This document shows, piece after piece, positions 38,524 to 47,614 of a DNA stretch of 64,000 bases. The notes beneath the pieces were generated by a model. The model made no database searches and was not told where the DNA came from. It saw nothing but the letters and a program-made list of their open reading frames with translations. The translations under genes were made by a program, and so were the position numbers. Source of the DNA: Acetobacter sicerae (GTDB lineage: Bacteria; Pseudomonadota; Alphaproteobacteria; Acetobacterales; Acetobacteraceae); NCBI RefSeq assembly GCF_011516765.1, contig NZ_JAAABN010000004.1, positions 1-64,000 on the forward strand, in the 5' to 3' direction. Within the stretch, counting starts at the first letter, position 1, and each line of letters starts with the position of its first letter.

Positions 38524-39606
38524 TCACTCTCCTCGACGAGCACTCCGCTGCACCAGAGCGCCGACTGCCTGCTGGACGAGTTCTTCGATGATGTCCTTCA
38601 CCGGCTGGACGGTCTTTACCATGCCAACCGACTGCCCGGCCATGACCGATCCGGTCTCCACATCACCGTCAATCACGGCGCGACGCAATGCGCCAGCCCA
38701 GAAATGCTCGATTTCAAGCTGCGCTTCCTCTTTGGTCAGCTCTTCCGCCTGAAACCGCCGAAGCGTCTCCGACTGATGGGCAAGAAAGTTCTTGCTCCCC
38801 TCATTCACCAACCCACGGACAGGGATAACAGGGAATCGGGGATCCAGTTGCACCGAAGTCGTCGCATCACGGGCAGCAGCCCGGATGAAGGCCTGTTTGA
38901 ACCGTGGGTGCGCGATGCTTTCCTCAGCCGCCGCAAAACGCGTTCCCAGCTGCGCGCCGGACGCCCCCTGCTCCAGAAAACCGACGATCGCATCGCCTCG
39001 GGCAATGCCACCGGCCACAAAGACGGGCACATCCTGAATATGCGGCAGAATTTCCTGAGCCAGAACGGTCAGGGAAACCGGGCCGACATGCCCGCCGGCT
39101 TCAGCGCCTTCGATCACCAGCGCATCGACGCCCATGCGGATCAGACGTTTGGCCAGAACCAGCGCCGGAGAGAAGGCGACAACCTTTGCTCCACCATCCT
39201 TGGCCGTACGGATCGCAGATGACGGAGGGATGCCGCCCGCCAGAACAATGTGACCTACACCAGCCCTGAGACAGACCTGAACCAGATCATCAAGCTGGGG
39301 ATGCATGGTGATGAGGTTCACGCCGAACGGTCTGCTGGTCAGGCTTTGCGTCGCCGCGATTTCTTTCTCCAGCAGTTCCGGCGTCATGGCGCCACAGGCG
39401 ATCACCCCGAAGCCACCAGCATTGGAGATCGCCGCGACGAGATTGCGCTCACTCACCCACGACATGGCGCCGCCGAGAATGGCGTATTCAGTGCCCAGAA
39501 ATGCGGTGCCACGGGACCAGAGCCGATCAAGTTCCCGGCGGGCAGCCTGCATGTCAGGAGCCAGCGTGTCAGAAGGTGCGGCGGTCGTCACAGAATGCTC
39601 CGTCAT
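38524..39606 (-). CDS. nitronate monooxygenase-like FMN oxidoreductase
   Basis: The 360-residue FMN-dependent TIM-barrel protein belongs to the nitronate monooxygenase (2-nitropropane dioxygenase) family. It has the early G-G-A-M-S-W pattern, the active-site region V-I-E-G-A-E-A-G-G-H-x-G and the FMN phosphate-binding loop A-G-G-I-A-R-G-D. The family also includes enoyl-ACP reductase FabK and other flavin reductases, so the substrate is open. It follows lysC by 20 bases and abuts rodZ. Its place in this housekeeping run is conserved in relatives as I recall, but a link to lysine or cell-shape functions is not evident. Confidence 0.82.
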   Translation of the reverse strand: MTEHSVTTAAPSDTLAPDMQAARRELDRLWSRGTAFLGTEYAILGGAMSWVSERNLVAAISNAGGFGVIACGAMTPELLEKEIAATQSLTSRPFGVNLITMHPQLDDLVQVCLRAGVGHIVLAGGIPPSSAIRTAKDGGAKVVAFSPALVLAKRLIRMGVDALVIEGAEAGGHVGPVSLTVLAQEILPHIQDVPVFVAGGIARGDAIVGFLEQGASGAQLGTRFAAAEESIAHPRFKQAFIRAAARDATTSVQLDPRFPVIPVRGLVNEGSKNFLAHQSETLRRFQAEELTKEEAQLEIEHFWAGALRRAVIDGDVETGSVMAGQSVGMVKTVQPVKDIIEELVQQAVGALVQRSARRGE

Positions 39607-39626
39607 GGCGTCAGAAAATCGACAGC

Positions 39627-40880
39627 TTACGCTGCGTCGAGCCCATAGGCGGTGTGAAGCGCCCGGATGGCCAGCTCCGCGTAGTCTGCCGGGATCAGCA
39701 CGGACACCTTGATCTCACTGGTGGAAATAACCTGAATGTTGATCCCGCGCTCCGACAGCGTGCGGAACATCGTGCTGGCGACACCCGCGTGCGAACGCAT
39801 ACCCACACCCACCACGCTGATTTTGACCACGGCGTCGTCCGTGACGACTTCACCATACTGGATGTCCGGACTTGCCGCCTCGATCACCGCCATGGCGCGG
39901 GCGAGGTCCGTCTTACTGGTCGTGAATGTCATGTTGGTCATGCCGTCCTCGCCCGTGCTCTGGACGATCATGTCGACATTGATGCTGTTCTCGGACAGAG
40001 GACCGAAGATGGCGGCGGCGATACCGGGACGATCCGGAATGCGGCGCATCGAGATCCTGGCTTCGTCGCGGGAATAAGCGATGCCTGTAACGAGTTCCTG
40101 TTCCACGATTTCGTCCTCATCAACCACAAGCGACCCGGGCAGGTGGCCATTTTCTGCGGGAGCTTCTTCAGCGAAGCTGGAAAGCACCTGCACACGCACG
40201 CGCTCTTTCATGGCGAGTTCGACACTGCGGGTCTGCAGCACCTTCGCGCCGACGGATGCCAGTTCCAGCATCTCTTCATAAGTGATCTTGGCGAGTTTGC
40301 GGGCCTTCGGCACGATCCGCGGATCGGTCGTGTAGACACCGTCCACGTCCGTATAGATGTCGCAGCGGTCCGCCTTGACGGCTGCCGCAATGGCCACGGC
40401 GGACGTATCCGACCCGCCACGTCCGAGCGTTGTCACGCGTCCTTCCGGGGACACGCCCTGGAACCCGGCGATAACAGGCACCTGCCCTGCCTTCATGCAG
40501 GAAGAAAGCCCTTCGCCATCGATGGAGTCGATACGGGCTTTGCCGTGTGCGCTATCGGTCCGGATGGGAACCTGCCACCCCTGCCAGGACCGCGCGTTCA
40601 CGCCGAGCGCCTGCAAGGCGATCGCGAGCAGACCGCTGGTGACTTCCTCACCCGTTGCGACTACCGCATCATATTCACGCGGATCGTAAAGCGGTGACAG
40701 GCTTTCACAGAAACCGACCAGCTTGTTCGTTTCTCCGGACATGGCGGAGACGACCACCGCCACTTCGCAACCGGCGTTGACCTGCGCCTGAACCCGCTTG
40801 GCGACCGCACGGATCCGATCGAGGTCGCCGACTGACGTGCCGCCGAACTTCATGACGATCCGTGGTGGAGTGCGCTCCAT
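39627..40880 (-). CDS. lysC: aspartate kinase
   Basis: This enzyme of about 417 residues phosphorylates aspartate, the first step to lysine (diaminopimelate), threonine and methionine. It opens with the family start M-K-F-G-G-T-S-V-G, has the G-R-G-G-S-D-T-S-A nucleotide/aspartate region, and ends with two ACT domains (T-G-I-A-Y-S-R-D-E-A and K-I-S-V-V-G-V-G-M-R) that probably bind lysine and threonine for feedback control. The frame is open to 40958; I chose the ATG at 40880, which follows ACAGG by seven bases and gives the usual length. It is divergent from ubiG. Confidence 0.94.
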   Translation of the reverse strand: MERTPPRIVMKFGGTSVGDLDRIRAVAKRVQAQVNAGCEVAVVVSAMSGETNKLVGFCESLSPLYDPREYDAVVATGEEVTSGLLAIALQALGVNARSWQGWQVPIRTDSAHGKARIDSIDGEGLSSCMKAGQVPVIAGFQGVSPEGRVTTLGRGGSDTSAVAIAAAVKADRCDIYTDVDGVYTTDPRIVPKARKLAKITYEEMLELASVGAKVLQTRSVELAMKERVRVQVLSSFAEEAPAENGHLPGSLVVDEDEIVEQELVTGIAYSRDEARISMRRIPDRPGIAAAIFGPLSENSINVDMIVQSTGEDGMTNMTFTTSKTDLARAMAVIEAASPDIQYGEVVTDDAVVKISVVGVGMRSHAGVASTMFRTLSERGINIQVISTSEIKVSVLIPADYAELAIRALHTAYGLDAA

Positions 40881-41149
40881 GATCTGACCTGTCTCCATCC
40901 CCCGTCCGTGCGGAGGCCTGCTCTTTTCACGCAGGCGTCCAGATGCCAGAAACGCCACCTGAACCCTGCGTGTCTTGTGTTATCTCTTACGTTCGACGAA
41001 TGGACTGTCTGTGTACACCGGGAGTTGCCGATACGTATCAGCAACCATTCCCCTGCATGACCAGCCATTGCCAACGCGTGCAAGCCGCGTCACATAACCT
41101 CGCCCTTGGCTTACGTCCAGCCGGGAACGCAGTTGAAAGGTGTCGTTTC

Positions 41150-41944
41150 ATGCATTCTGCTCATGACAGTGACTGGCAGACAACAGAGCCGGAAACAGCA
41201 ACCGGACAGGCCAATGCTTCGGCTGCCTCTGTTTCTCCTGAAGAAATCGCCCGTTTCAGCGCGATCGCCCGGGAATGGTGGGACCCGACCGGACCAATGC
41301 GTCCATTGCATGCCATGAACCCCCTCCGCATCGGCTGGATTGACCGCCACCTGCCCCTGAGAAGCAGAAAACAGTCGCCGTTGACCGTGCTCGACCTCGG
41401 ATGCGGCGCAGGCCTGGCCAGCGAGGCTCTGGCCAAGACAGGTCATGACGTGCTGGGCATGGACGCGTCGGCCGAAGGCATTGCTGCTGCCCGCAGACAT
41501 CTTGAAGACAATCCGCTCCCTGCCGGGTCCGGCTCCCTCGCCTACCGCGTCGGCAGCGCTGAAGCGCTTGTGGCTGAAGGCGTGACGTTTGACGCCGTTG
41601 TGGCTCTTGAAATCATCGAGCACGTCACGGACCCGACTGCTTTCATGTCGATGCTCGCCAGTCTGGTGAAACCGGGCGGCTGGGTGTTTGTCTCCACGAT
41701 GAACCGCACCGCTCGCGCCTTTGCCTTCGCAAAAGTCGGGGCGGAATACATCATGCGGCTTCTTCCTGTCGGCACGCATGACTGGCGCAAATTCGTGATG
41801 CCGTCCGAACTGGGACATTACGGGCGTCAGGCAGGCCTCAGGCTGGAGGATATTGCCGGCATGACCCCTTCCCTGCTGGGCGACAGCTGGCGGGAAAGCC
41901 GTGATCTGGGCGTGAATTATATCGCGGCGTTTACGCGGGGCTGA
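41150..41944 (+). CDS. ubiG: ubiquinone biosynthesis O-methyltransferase
   Basis: The 264-residue S-adenosylmethionine-dependent methyltransferase performs both O-methylations of ubiquinone synthesis. It contains the UbiG start E-I-A-R-F-S-A-I-A-R-E-W-W-D-P, motif I V-L-D-L-G-C-G-A-G and the late N-Y-I-A-A-F motif. The frame is open from 40943, but the ATG at 41150 has AAAGG nine bases upstream and gives the family length. Ubiquinone is the electron acceptor for the periplasmic dehydrogenases of acetic acid bacteria, so the gene is central to their respiration. The lysC/ubiG divergent pair is familiar from other alphaproteobacteria. Confidence 0.94.
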   Translation: MHSAHDSDWQTTEPETATGQANASAASVSPEEIARFSAIAREWWDPTGPMRPLHAMNPLRIGWIDRHLPLRSRKQSPLTVLDLGCGAGLASEALAKTGHDVLGMDASAEGIAAARRHLEDNPLPAGSGSLAYRVGSAEALVAEGVTFDAVVALEIIEHVTDPTAFMSMLASLVKPGGWVFVSTMNRTARAFAFAKVGAEYIMRLLPVGTHDWRKFVMPSELGHYGRQAGLRLEDIAGMTPSLLGDSWRESRDLGVNYIAAFTRG

Positions 41945-42005
41945 CTGGCTCGCAGAAGCATCCCGTCGGGACTTCCTTCAAGAGTTATCAGCAATTGAGC
42001 TTTTC

Positions 42006-42046
42006 AATGGACTGTCACTTTCAGACCGAAAAAGCGACAGTCCATT
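42006..42046. terminator. bidirectional hairpin between ubiG and the sugar transporter
   Basis: AATGGACTGTC plus CTTT pairs with AAAG plus GACAGTCCATT, 15 pairs with one mismatch. It lies between two convergent genes. T-runs are weak on both sides. Confidence 0.65.
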
Positions 42047-42065
42047 AACGCGACCAGAAGAAACC

Positions 42066-43535
42066 TCAGACGACTTTATGCTCCAGCATCGCATTCTTAT
42101 CGGCTGCGATATTCAGCAAGGACTCTTTCCTGCCTGACACCCCCTCCTCGTCCGAGAAATGGTTTTTCAGATAGGTCTCCAGTTGCTCAAGTGTGCGACC
42201 TTTGGTTTCCGGCAGAAAGCGTGCCACAACTGCCAGCGAGATGGCATTAATGACGGCAAAGGCAAAAAATGTTCCCGGACCGATTGCATGAAGAAGAACG
42301 GGAAACAGAAAAGCAACCGTCGCATTGAAAAGCCACTGTGCTGACACGGACAATCCCGTGAGAGCGCCACGCACACGCATTGGAAACAGCTCTGACATCA
42401 GCAGCCAGTAAAGTGGCGACACCATCATCTGGATAAACAGCAGAGCAAAAAGAATGAAGCCCAGCGCGACAAAGCTCTCAATTGGCGATCCATGCAGGAA
42501 CAGAAGCGTTGCACCCAGACCCACATGCGCAAGCACGACACCAGCCAACCCGCACATCAATGTAAGACGGCGCGGAAAACGTCCGATCATCCACAATGCG
42601 GCGAATGTCGCTCCGACCGCAACAAGACCATTGCCGATTGTCGCAATCAGGGTGGCCTGCACACCCAGACCAGTTTCCCTGAGAATGATCGGCGTGAAAT
42701 ACATGAAGGCGTTCACACCCGTGAACTGCGCGACAAAACCGAGACTGATTCCAAGCATCAGCAGCCGCCGCATCCAGACTTCACTCAGCGCCTGCCGCCA
42801 ACCCACCTGCTCGGTTTCCTGATCGACCTGCATGCCGATGGCGGTCAGTTCCTTACGGACCTGTTTGTCTGACGACCGGATGAGCGTCAGAACTTCTTCA
42901 GCTTCTTCAATCCGACCATGACTGGCCAGCCAGCGAGGCGAACGGGGAACAAAGATCAGCCCCACCCCCAGCAGAACAGCAGGCACGGCTGCAATCATCA
43001 GCATTGTGCGCCAGATTTCCGGAGACCCAGAAAATCTGGCTAGCAATGCGCTGAGAACGTAGGCAACAAGCTGCCCGGTCACGATCATCATTTCATTCTG
43101 ACTGACCAGCCGGCCGCGTCTGCCTGGAGGCGCCATTTCCGAGATGAACATCGGCACGAGAGCCGACGCACCGCCCACTGCGAAACCGAGAACAAAACGC
43201 ATCAGGGTCATGAAAGCAATTGATGGAGCCAGCGCAGTTCCGATCGCTCCCATCATGAAAACAACGGAAAGCCCCATAAGACTGTCACGCCGCCCAAAGC
43301 GGTCGGCCAGATTGCCACAAAGCAGAGAACCGAAGGCAGCGCCTACAACCAGAGAAGATGTCACCAGCCCCTCTGTCAGCGGTGTCAGTCCGAGACCGCC
43401 CTCTGAAACAGGATGCTGCATGAACGGCAAAGCGCCCGCTATGACACCAGTATCATAGCCGAACGCCAGCGCACCCATCGTTGCGACAACAACAATTTTT
43501 GTAATCAGCCTATCTGCTTCGCTTCGCTCTCTCAT
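42066..43535 (-). CDS. sugar porter family MFS transporter
   Basis: The 489-residue transporter has twelve predicted membrane helices. The sugar porter motifs are present: G-Y-D-T-G-V-I-A-G-A in helix 1, the G-N-L-A-D-R-F-G-R-R loop, P-R-S-P-R-W-L in the central loop and the P-E-T-K-G-R motif after the last helix. It would import a hexose or pentose with protons, like the galactose and xylose symporters; the sugar cannot be told. It stands alone; no sugar-catabolic gene is adjacent. Confidence 0.9.
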   Translation of the reverse strand: MRERSEADRLITKIVVVATMGALAFGYDTGVIAGALPFMQHPVSEGGLGLTPLTEGLVTSSLVVGAAFGSLLCGNLADRFGRRDSLMGLSVVFMMGAIGTALAPSIAFMTLMRFVLGFAVGGASALVPMFISEMAPPGRRGRLVSQNEMMIVTGQLVAYVLSALLARFSGSPEIWRTMLMIAAVPAVLLGVGLIFVPRSPRWLASHGRIEEAEEVLTLIRSSDKQVRKELTAIGMQVDQETEQVGWRQALSEVWMRRLLMLGISLGFVAQFTGVNAFMYFTPIILRETGLGVQATLIATIGNGLVAVGATFAALWMIGRFPRRLTLMCGLAGVVLAHVGLGATLLFLHGSPIESFVALGFILFALLFIQMMVSPLYWLLMSELFPMRVRGALTGLSVSAQWLFNATVAFLFPVLLHAIGPGTFFAFAVINAISLAVVARFLPETKGRTLEQLETYLKNHFSDEEGVSGRKESLLNIAADKNAMLEHKVV

Positions 43536-43885
43536 ATGGCAAGCATCGATCTTTCGGTCGATTTCCCTGAAAATTTACACACGGTAATGCTCGGGCAATG
43601 TGAGCGATCAAAGTTTGAAACATTCCGGCCGTTCAGAAGTTTCCCGTCCAATCAGCCAACAATTGGCACAAATGATTTACAGAAATGGATTTTTCGCTGA
43701 TCATAAAAAGGGATTATAAAAATCAAACAGGTACGGAAAATACCACAATCACGAAATCTTTATCGCTGTATAGCAGCGATCATCTCATAAAGAGGAAAAA
43801 GAAATTCCAATCTTTTTCGTTCTATTCATAATTTTCAGTATTATTGTAAATACTACATCAAAAGCGAGCATAAAGCTCGCTCTCT
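43536..43885. other. intergenic region between cfa and the sugar transporter
   Basis: About 350 AT-rich bases contain the transporter's upstream region and, at the low-complexity end, the cfa terminator. No gene was recognised. A clear promoter could not be assigned. Confidence 0.4.
43863..43881 (-). terminator. rho-independent terminator after cfa
   Basis: AGCGAGC pairs with GCTCGCT around a 5-base loop, five bases after the cfa stop, and is followed by TTTT on the minus strand. Confidence 0.75.
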
Positions 43886-45103
43886 CTATTTCACTGATCT
43901 TTCAGCTTCAAACATGTAATCGCGCGTTAATGGGACCGCACGGATGTCGCGGGTCAGCTGGATCTGAAAATTCATGTGACCCTGCACCTCAAAGGAAAGC
44001 TCTGCTCCCGCAAGGTAGAATTCGAACATGCGGCAGAAGCGCTCATCATACAGAGCCTTGGCGTTTTCACGCTGCTCCGCAAAACGCTTCCTCCAGATGG
44101 ATATCGTTTTTGCGTAGTGTAATCTTAGGATTTCACAATCCGTTACCCACAGTCCTGTCTTTTCAATCGCAGAGAATGTTTCGCTCAGACTGGGTGAATA
44201 ACCACCAGGGAAGATATATTTATCAATCCAGGGATTGGTCGTCCCCGGCTCATCACTGCGGCCGATGGAATGCAGGAGCGCCACACCATCGTCTTTCAGG
44301 CATTCCCGAACTTTCCTGAAAAATGCCTGATAATGTCCAATTCCGACATGCTCGAACATGCCGACAGACACGATCCGGTCATACCGTGTCTGAACATGCC
44401 TGTAATCAAGCAGTTCAAATCTGACCCGATTTGAAAGACCCGCTTCCTGCGCCCTTTCACGAGCTATTTTCAGTTGTTCGACCGAGAGCGTGACGCCGGT
44501 CACCGTCGCCCCGTAATCCCGGGCCAGCGTCAGCGCCATACCGCCCCAGCCACACCCTATATCGAGCACTTCCAGTCCCGGCCGGTCGAGCAGAAGCTTT
44601 GAGGCTATATGACGTTTTTTAGCCTCCTGTGCTTCGTCCAGCGTTTCCTTTCCTGTCCGGAAATAAGCACAGGAATACTGACGATCCTTGTCCAGAAACA
44701 GATCATACAGGCGCGTATCGAGGTCATAATGATGCGCGACGTTCTTGCGTGACCGACTCTCCGGATTGAACTGAATCCAGCTACGCCTTGCATAACGTGT
44801 CGTCGCGGAAATCGCTTCGCCAATATGACCGCCCGGCTTCATGGCGTTGATCATCATGACATTCAGCAGATCGTAGAGCGTGCAGTCATCGGGTTGCAGG
44901 CCACCATCCATATAGGCTTCGCCAAACCCCAGACCCGGATTGAGCAGAAGACGTTTCTCAGCTTCCACACTTGTGAAACGAAGCGCTGCGTGCGGACCTG
45001 CCTGAGCGCCCCTGAAGAGAGCCGAAGATCCATCGGCAAAGACAACGCCCAGAGAACCAACCGAAATAAAGCGTCGAAGGAGAATATTAAGTAGGCTCTT
45101 CAT
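43886..45103 (-). CDS. cfa: cyclopropane-fatty-acyl-phospholipid synthase
   Basis: The 405-residue methyltransferase adds a methylene group from S-adenosylmethionine to unsaturated membrane lipids, which raises acid and ethanol tolerance. The S-adenosylmethionine motif V-L-D-I-G-C-G-W-G-G and the family motifs Y-S-C-A-Y-F and M-F-E-H-V-G are present, as is the N-terminal lipid-binding region (G-F-G-E-A-Y-M-D-G). The frame opens at 45124; the ATG at 45103 has GGGAGAG eight bases upstream. It is a single-gene unit with its own terminator. Confidence 0.92.
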   Translation of the reverse strand: MKSLLNILLRRFISVGSLGVVFADGSSALFRGAQAGPHAALRFTSVEAEKRLLLNPGLGFGEAYMDGGLQPDDCTLYDLLNVMMINAMKPGGHIGEAISATTRYARRSWIQFNPESRSRKNVAHHYDLDTRLYDLFLDKDRQYSCAYFRTGKETLDEAQEAKKRHIASKLLLDRPGLEVLDIGCGWGGMALTLARDYGATVTGVTLSVEQLKIARERAQEAGLSNRVRFELLDYRHVQTRYDRIVSVGMFEHVGIGHYQAFFRKVRECLKDDGVALLHSIGRSDEPGTTNPWIDKYIFPGGYSPSLSETFSAIEKTGLWVTDCEILRLHYAKTISIWRKRFAEQRENAKALYDERFCRMFEFYLAGAELSFEVQGHMNFQIQLTRDIRAVPLTRDYMFEAERSVK

Positions 45104-45446
45104 GCGTCGTCTCTCCCAAAACAAAATGTCCGGTTGTAACTACCACGCTCATATCCCGAACAGGTTGGTTTTCTTATATCTTATCTCGATCTGACACATG
45201 CATCCGATCTGTTTTTCTATCACGACAGAAAAGATATTGTCTCAGAAAGGAAGACGCAGGCTTTGAGGGATGAGATATTCCGCGCCCCGTCTCGCAGCCC
45301 TTCATGGCGTCTCTCAAGACTTTTCAAACCAGAGGCTTGCCAACAAAATATAATCTCAAATTTGTCTTTCAAAATGACGATACGCGCCAGTTATGGGGTT
45401 CGCGCAGAGCCCTGAAAGAGCTTTTACAAACCATATAAACGTCAAA
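45104..45446. other. intergenic region upstream of cfa
   Basis: About 340 bases hold the cfa promoter region. I see no gene, tRNA or convincing promoter motif. Confidence 0.4.
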
Positions 45447-45483
45447 AAAAGGGCCGGGATGGTCAAACCATCCCGGCCCTTTT
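45447..45483. terminator. strong terminator after rplI
   Basis: A perfect 17-bp stem (AAAAGGGCCGGGATGGT and its complement) closes a 3-base loop. The A-run and T-run at its ends make it work in both directions. It ends the rpsF-rpsR-rplI operon. Confidence 0.9.
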
Positions 45484-45509
45484 CAGGATTCCGAATAAGA
45501 CAGAAAGTC

Positions 45510-46094
45510 TTATGCAGAGGCTTCTTCTTCAGCCGGAGCCTCAGAAACAGTCTCTTCCTCGACGAGTTCGAGAACGGGTGTCTCTTCCTCTTCTTCCTCG
45601 GCGCCGATCACTTCACCGCGTGCCTGACGCTCGGCCTCTTCAACCGTACGGGCCACGTTGACGCGAACGGAGATGGAGACTTCCGGGTGCAGTGCGACGC
45701 GGACGTCATACAGACCCAGAGACTTGATCGGGTGCGGGAGGAACACCTGATTACGGGTGATCGTCAGACCAGCCTCGGTTGTCGCCTGAGCGATGTCACG
45801 GGTGGAGACGGAACCATACAGGTTGCCGCCGTCACCAGCCTGACGGATCAGAACGACCGACAGACCTTCCATACGCTCGGAAAGGCGCTCGGCCTCTTCA
45901 CGACGCTTGACGTTCTGAGCCTCAAGCTGGATGCGCTCGCGCTCGAAGCGCTCACGGTTCGCAGCATTGGCGCGAATCGCCTTGCCCTGTGGCAGGAGGA
46001 AGTTACGGGCATAACCCGGCTTCACCTTCACAAGGTCGCCCATCTGGCCGAGATGCTCGACGCGCTGGAGCAGGATAACTTCAGTTGCAGCCAT
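45510..46094 (-). CDS. rplI: ribosomal protein bL9
   Basis: The 194-residue 50S protein has the L9 start [23 protein letters not shown]-type pattern with A-R-N-F-L-L-P, the long connecting helix and the C-terminal RNA-binding domain. It is longer than the Escherichia coli protein (149 residues) because of an acidic, Glu/Ala-rich tail of about 45 residues, as in other alphaproteobacteria. It is the last gene of the rpsF-rpsR-rplI operon. Confidence 0.96.
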   Translation of the reverse strand: MAATEVILLQRVEHLGQMGDLVKVKPGYARNFLLPQGKAIRANAANRERFERERIQLEAQNVKRREEAERLSERMEGLSVVLIRQAGDGGNLYGSVSTRDIAQATTEAGLTITRNQVFLPHPIKSLGLYDVRVALHPEVSISVRVNVARTVEEAERQARGEVIGAEEEEEETPVLELVEEETVSEAPAEEEASA

Positions 46095-46105
46095 GATCTT
46101 CTCCC

Positions 46106-46381
46106 TCAGCCCACAACATAGGGCAGCAGGGCAAGGAAGCGGGCGCGCTTGATGGCCTGAGCCAGTTCACGCTGCTTCTTCGCGGACACGGCCGTGATAC
46201 GGCTAGGGACGATCTTGCCACGCTCCGAGAGGAAGCGGCTCAGCAGACGGACGTCCTTGTAGTCGATCTTCGGCGCGTTCGGCCCGGAGAACGGGCAAGC
46301 CTTGCGACGACGGTAGAACGGGCGGCGCGCACCAACGGCAACGCGACGGGCACCCGGATTGATTTCGTTGCTTTCGGACAT
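46106..46381 (-). CDS. rpsR: ribosomal protein bS18
   Basis: The 91-residue 30S protein has the typical R-R-K-A-C-P-F-S segment, [12 protein letters not shown] and the C-terminal basic stretch ([12 protein letters not shown]). It pairs with bS6 in the platform of the small subunit. It lies six bases after rpsF and 11 before rplI. Confidence 0.96.
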   Translation of the reverse strand: MSESNEINPGARRVAVGARRPFYRRRKACPFSGPNAPKIDYKDVRLLSRFLSERGKIVPSRITAVSAKKQRELAQAIKRARFLALLPYVVG

Positions 46382-46387
46382 TCGACC

Positions 46388-46849
46388 TTACTCCGCTGCG
46401 GCTTCGGCGTTCTCTTCACGAGCGCGATATTCTTCGCGATCGTCATAAGAACGACGTGAGGAACGACCGCTTTCAAAGCGACCGGACGGCTTCGGACCAC
46501 GGAAGCCACGCTCGCCACGGTCGTCACCCTTGCGGGACAGAACCGGAGACGGGTTCTCGTCGATTTCCTCAACACGCAGCGTCAGAACGCGCAGGATGTC
46601 TTCGTTGAGGCTGAGCTGACGCTCAACTTCACGCAGCGTCTCAGGCTTCGCCTCAAGACCGAGGAGCATGTAATGGCCCTTGCGGTTCTTCTTGATGCGG
46701 TAAGCGAGTGAACGCAGACCCCAGTATTCCTGCTTCTTGATGGAGCCGCCGTCTGCCTCAAGGAGACCCTTGATCATTTCGGCAATTGCTTCAACCTGCT
46801 GCTGGTTGATGTCATTACGTGCGATAAGCACGGTTTCGTACAATGGCAT
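46388..46849 (-). CDS. rpsF: ribosomal protein bS6
   Basis: The 153-residue 30S protein starts M-P-L-Y-E-T-V-L-I-A-R and includes the conserved Y-W-G-L-R-S-L-A-Y-R-I-K-K-N-R-K-G-H-Y segment. A perfect GGAGG lies six bases before the ATG at 46849; the frame is open further to 47221 but that part is noncoding. A charged C-terminal tail rich in Arg, Ser and Glu, about 45 residues long, follows the core. It is the first gene of the operon. Confidence 0.95.
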   Translation of the reverse strand: MPLYETVLIARNDINQQQVEAIAEMIKGLLEADGGSIKKQEYWGLRSLAYRIKKNRKGHYMLLGLEAKPETLREVERQLSLNEDILRVLTLRVEEIDENPSPVLSRKGDDRGERGFRGPKPSGRFESGRSSRRSYDDREEYRAREENAEAAAE

Positions 46850-47049
46850 GCAGTCCCTCCGGATTGCTTCAACCCAAACACTGCGGACCGTTCCGGCAAT
46901 GCTGCGTGGCGGGAAAGCCTTGAACGCACGGGTATAGCCGGACACGATGCCACGCGCCCGGCAGGGAAGAGGGGCGATCAAACACGACTGGGTCTGAAAA
47001 GCAAGTTTTTTCGCACTTTCATCAGCTTTTTCCACCGACGAACGAACAG

Positions 47050-47610
47050 TCAGAGCCTGGTCAGATGCTCCGGGACAGGCAAATCCAGACGGAGGGGAAT
47101 ATCCCACTCCTCCCTGACAACACCCAGAACCCGAAAACCGATTGCCAGATAGGACGGCAGGGCGCGCCGGTGATCCGCCGTGCAGGTATTGACCGTCACA
47201 CGGAACGGACTGGCGGACCACGCCATGTCCACGGCCTGCGACAGAAAGGCGCGTCCTATTCCTCGGCCAATCATATCCGGCACAAGGCCAAAGTAGGCGA
47301 GATTGACCGTCCTGTGCGGCTGTAACTCAAACTCGAAAAAACCACGGACGACGCCGTGCTCTTTCAACAGAAAGAATGACCGCCGTGGCTCGGCAAGAAT
47401 GGCCGCCAGTTCTCCATCGGATTTAACCCGACGCATCCACCAGCAATGCTTTCCGCCTACTTCCCTGTGCAACTGACGATACAGCGTGACAGTCGGCGCA
47501 TGTTCCTGCTCGATCCGGAAACCCGACGGCAGAGCCATTGCCGGAAATCTCGGGGGGTGGATCATCTCCAGAAAGGTGACGTCCACCAGAACCCGATCAA
47601 CAGGCTCCAT
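47050..47610 (-). CDS. GNAT-family N-acetyltransferase
   Basis: The 186-residue product shows the GNAT core: a beta-4 strand (N-L-A-Y-F-G-L-V-P), the acetyl-CoA pyrophosphate loop M-I-G-R-G-I-G-R-A-F-L and a late Y-L-A-I-G-F segment. The acceptor is unknown. It starts four bases after rpoD ends and is probably co-transcribed with it. Protein N-terminal and small-amine acetylation are both possible. Confidence 0.82.
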   Translation of the reverse strand: MEPVDRVLVDVTFLEMIHPPRFPAMALPSGFRIEQEHAPTVTLYRQLHREVGGKHCWWMRRVKSDGELAAILAEPRRSFFLLKEHGVVRGFFEFELQPHRTVNLAYFGLVPDMIGRGIGRAFLSQAVDMAWSASPFRVTVNTCTADHRRALPSYLAIGFRVLGVVREEWDIPLRLDLPVPEHLTRL

Positions 47611-47614
47611 AGTC

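Noticed and set aside
45393-46121. Long plus-strand frame over rplI
   Set aside because: It is a complement shadow of the bL9 gene and its terminator, with no family resemblance.
46850-47221. Upstream extension of the rpsF frame
   Set aside because: The S6 start with GGAGG at 46849 is clear; the upstream part is Pro/Ser/Arg-rich, unlike a protein domain.
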